Shown here in pieces: positions 62,053 through 64,000 of a stretch of DNA of 64,000 bases. Positions within the stretch are counted from its first letter, which is position 1. Every line of letters begins with the position of its first letter. Below the pieces are notes generated by a model that saw nothing but the letters and a program-made list of their open reading frames with translations, did not search any database and was not told the DNA's origin. A program made the translations under genes and the position numbers. The stretch lies in the NCBI RefSeq assembly GCF_021311115.1, contig NZ_JAJTNP010000004.1:186001-250000 (forward strand). The letters run 5' to 3'. Source of the stretch: Chryseobacterium gwangjuense. GTDB lineage: Bacteria > Bacteroidota > Bacteroidia > Flavobacteriales > Weeksellaceae.

Positions 62053-63192
62053 TCAAATCCTTTTAATTCTATTCTTTTCATAATCTTCAAAAATCATCTG
62101 TCCTAATCCTGAAAGTCCCGTAAGGAAAGCTTTTCCTTTATTTTGAGCAGTAAATATTTCAACAAATTTCCGGAGATAAGGATCTTGCGCGATCATAAAG
62201 GTGGTGATCGGAATTTTCAGTTTTCTTGCCTGTGCAGCTTTATGAAGACATTCAGAAACTATTCTTTCATCGAGTCCTACACTGTTCATATAATATTCTC
62301 CATTCGGTAACTTCAGACAGCTCGGTTTTCCGTCGGTAATCATGAAGATCTGCTTGTTGGTATTTCTTTTTCTTCGCAGAATATCCATTGCCAGTTCCAA
62401 TCCGGCAACCGTATTGGTGTGATATGGCCCTACCTGTAAATAAGGAAGATCCTTAATTTTGATAGGCCATGCTTCGTTTCCGAAAACAATAATATCGATA
62501 GAATCTTTCGGATATTTTCTTTTGATGAGTTCAACCAAGGCCATGGCTACTTTTTTGGCAGGAGTAATCCGGTCTTCACCATATAAAATCATGGAATGGC
62601 TGATGTCTATCATTAAAACCGTACTCATCTGAGCTTTGTGCTTGGTTTCTTCTACAATGAGGTCATCTTCAGTCATTCTGAGGTCTGAAATTCCATTGTT
62701 GATCTGAGCGTTTTTCAGACTTTCAGTCATATTTACAGTTGATAAATCATCTCCATATTGGAAATTCCGGTTTTCACCATCACGTTCATCTCCGATTCCT
62801 GTTTTGTTGGTACGGTGGTTTCCGACCCCGCTTTTCTGGAGTTTTCCGAAAATCTGATCCAGAGCATATTCACGCAAAGCCGCTTCCAGTTTGGCAGTCA
62901 GTACATTTTTGCCTTCCCCGGTTCCTGAATTGCCATCTTCAGGATCTTCAGCTTTGATATATCCGCGTTTTTTCAGATCTTCTTCAAAATCTTCAAGACT
63001 ATATTCATCATTGAAAATATTGTATTCTCTGTCGAGCATATCGAGCCATTCAAAAGCTTCCTCAAGATCACCGGAAGTGTGGATGAGCAAATCTCTGAAT
63101 ACGTCGAAAACTCTGTCGAAATTGGAAATTTCCTCCGGAACATGCTTACTGAAAGTAAAACCCTGATGAACATTAAAACTTTTATTTGTCAT
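62053..63192 (-). CDS. VWA-domain protein, MoxR partner
   Basis: 379 residues: N-terminal acidic helical region (about 1-180) and a von Willebrand A domain with MIDAS DISHSM (196-201), further Thr in NTVAGLEL and Asp in MITDGKPSC. The MIDAS is complete, so metal-dependent ligand binding is expected. Upstream of and co-oriented with the MoxR ATPase. Target complex unknown. Confidence 0.83.
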   Translation of the reverse strand: MTNKSFNVHQGFTFSKHVPEEISNFDRVFDVFRDLLIHTSGDLEEAFEWLDMLDREYNIFNDEYSLEDFEEDLKKRGYIKAEDPEDGNSGTGEGKNVLTAKLEAALREYALDQIFGKLQKSGVGNHRTNKTGIGDERDGENRNFQYGDDLSTVNMTESLKNAQINNGISDLRMTEDDLIVEETKHKAQMSTVLMIDISHSMILYGEDRITPAKKVAMALVELIKRKYPKDSIDIIVFGNEAWPIKIKDLPYLQVGPYHTNTVAGLELAMDILRRKRNTNKQIFMITDGKPSCLKLPNGEYYMNSVGLDERIVSECLHKAAQARKLKIPITTFMIAQDPYLRKFVEIFTAQNKGKAFLTGLSGLGQMIFEDYEKNRIKRI

Positions 63193-63325
63193 GAGGTTGT
63201 TCTTGTATTTAAAAGAGACAAGTTAGGAAAATATTGTAATAAGAATACCGCTTGGAAAATAGATAATGTTAATGATACTTATAAAACATTTAACATGATC
63301 CTGAGATTAAGGCATAAGAATATTG

Positions 63326-63355
63326 TTTGTTTCTTTTTAGAACATATTATCTTTG
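63326..63355 (+). promoter_or_regulatory. Promoter of the methyltransferase gene
   Basis: TTTG (63326-63329), 18-base spacer, TATCTTTG (63348-63355): excellent match to the Bacteroidota consensus. ATG at 63373. Confidence 0.65.
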
Positions 63356-63372
63356 CATTCATATTGACAACT

Positions 63373-64000
63373 ATGAAAGATTTAATGGGCAAGGCAATCT
63401 GGGATTATTATCAAAATGAAAATCCTGAAGACCTGCAGACTGAAACTTCAATTTCCGAACTGGATGAACTTCCGGTTGATTATCTTTTTCGTGATTTTGA
63501 AGAAATGAACGATATTGAGCAGAAAGCTTTGAAATTATCAACAGGAAAAACGTTGGATATTGGAGCCGGAGCCGGGTCGCATTCTTTATATCTTCAAAAT
63601 GATAGAAATCTTGATGTTACCGCATTAGATATTTCACCAAAATCCATTGAAGTCTGCAAATTGAGAGGAATCAAAAAAGCGGTTGCTGAAAATATGCTTC
63701 ATTTTGAAGGAGAAACTTTTGATACGATTCTTTTATTAATGAACGGAACAGGAATTTTCCAAAGCCTTACCGTTATTGATATTTATCTTAAAAAACTGCA
63801 TTCTTTGTTAAATGAAAAAGGTCAGGTTCTGATTGATAGCACAGATATTTTATATATGTTTGATCGTGATGATGATGGTGGAGTTTATATCCCGGCAGAA
63901 GGATATTACGGTGAACTGGATTATATCGTTCATTATAAAGGAGAATCCGAAGATCCGATTAAATGGCTGTATCTTGATTTTAATACCTTGAAAAATGCAG
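63373..64000 (+). CDS. Class I SAM-dependent methyltransferase (3' end outside window)
   Basis: Open from ATG 63373 to the window end, 209 codons without stop. Starts MKDLMGKAIWDYYQNENP. SAM motif I is TLDIGAGAGSHSLYL (about 59-73), then acidic VTALDISP, VAENMLHF and TFDTILLLMNGTGIF. Substrate unknown. The promoter lies 17 bases before the ATG. Divergent from the VWA gene. Confidence 0.8.
   Translation, partial: MKDLMGKAIWDYYQNENPEDLQTETSISELDELPVDYLFRDFEEMNDIEQKALKLSTGKTLDIGAGAGSHSLYLQNDRNLDVTALDISPKSIEVCKLRGIKKAVAENMLHFEGETFDTILLLMNGTGIFQSLTVIDIYLKKLHSLLNEKGQVLIDSTDILYMFDRDDDGGVYIPAEGYYGELDYIVHYKGESEDPIKWLYLDFNTLKNA

Noticed and set aside
1..64000. CRISPR array, prophage, insertion sequence, tRNA or rRNA
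   Set aside because: No regular spaced repeats, transposase, integrase or tRNA/rRNA-like sequence was recognised in any stretch.

Overview
The window looks like a chromosomal segment of a low-GC Bacteroidota, most likely family Weeksellaceae (Chryseobacterium or a close relative). Pointers seen in the sequence are a PorT type IX secretion gene next to ubiE, a T9SS-type C-terminal sorting domain, promoters of the Bacteroidota TAnnTTTG type, a flavobacterial-style 6S RNA candidate between zapA and rny, a double-glycine-leader small peptide, and many flavobacterial-type intergenic hairpin repeats. I found no rRNA, tRNA, CRISPR, prophage or transposase gene. The genus is inferred from gene content and style, not from a marker search.

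Layout. 1-6.7 kb: lysS (5' cut off), a double OmpA-domain protein, the cytochrome bd oxidase operon cydAB and gyrB. 6.8-13.8 kb: two secreted DUF3857/transglutaminase-like paralogues (the second lacks the catalytic Cys and His), a DUF3298 lipoprotein, a lipid kinase and a secreted beta-propeller with a sorting tail. 14-25.6 kb: dctA, a TauE/SafE permease with an extra C-terminal domain, a PAP2 phosphatase, a two-component system, gamma-glutamyltransferase, threonine dehydrogenase, a decayed polysaccharide deacetylase, a membrane metallophosphoesterase and a KAS III-like enzyme. 25.7-31.6 kb: ubiE-porT, a small coiled-coil gene overlapping zapA, the 6S RNA candidate, rny and an MFS transporter. 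31.8-37.5 kb: an orphan Cys-rich GG-leader peptide, yeiH with a LysR regulator, a CLC-type channel/antiporter of the fluoride class preceded by a fluoride riboswitch, a TIM-barrel isomerase, a thioesterase and an ArsC-like protein. 37.8-49.5 kb: idi-hypothetical-gcvT operon, SerA-like dehydrogenase, mscL, nnr, yidD-lgt, rarA, secreted proteins and a thioesterase. 49.6-64 kb: dnaA-phosphatase-methyltransferase cluster, a frameshifted DUF4349 gene, DUF2891 and DUF962 genes, an AraC-controlled tripartite efflux operon, a MoxR/VWA pair, and a methyltransferase cut off by the window end.

How it works together. Most of the window is housekeeping: replication (dnaA, gyrB, rarA), division (zapA), RNA turnover (rny, 6S RNA), respiration and menaquinone (cydAB, ubiE), envelope (lgt, yidD, porT, mscL) and metabolism. 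Accessory logic is in three places: the fluoride-sensing leader and exporter, the AraC plus TolC/HlyD/MFS efflux unit with a palindrome over its promoter, and the orphan GG-leader peptide. The best candidate for something not yet described is the orphan peptide. The riboswitch/CLC pair is the best supported regulatory system. Several families of palindromic repeats occupy gene ends and one operon interior.
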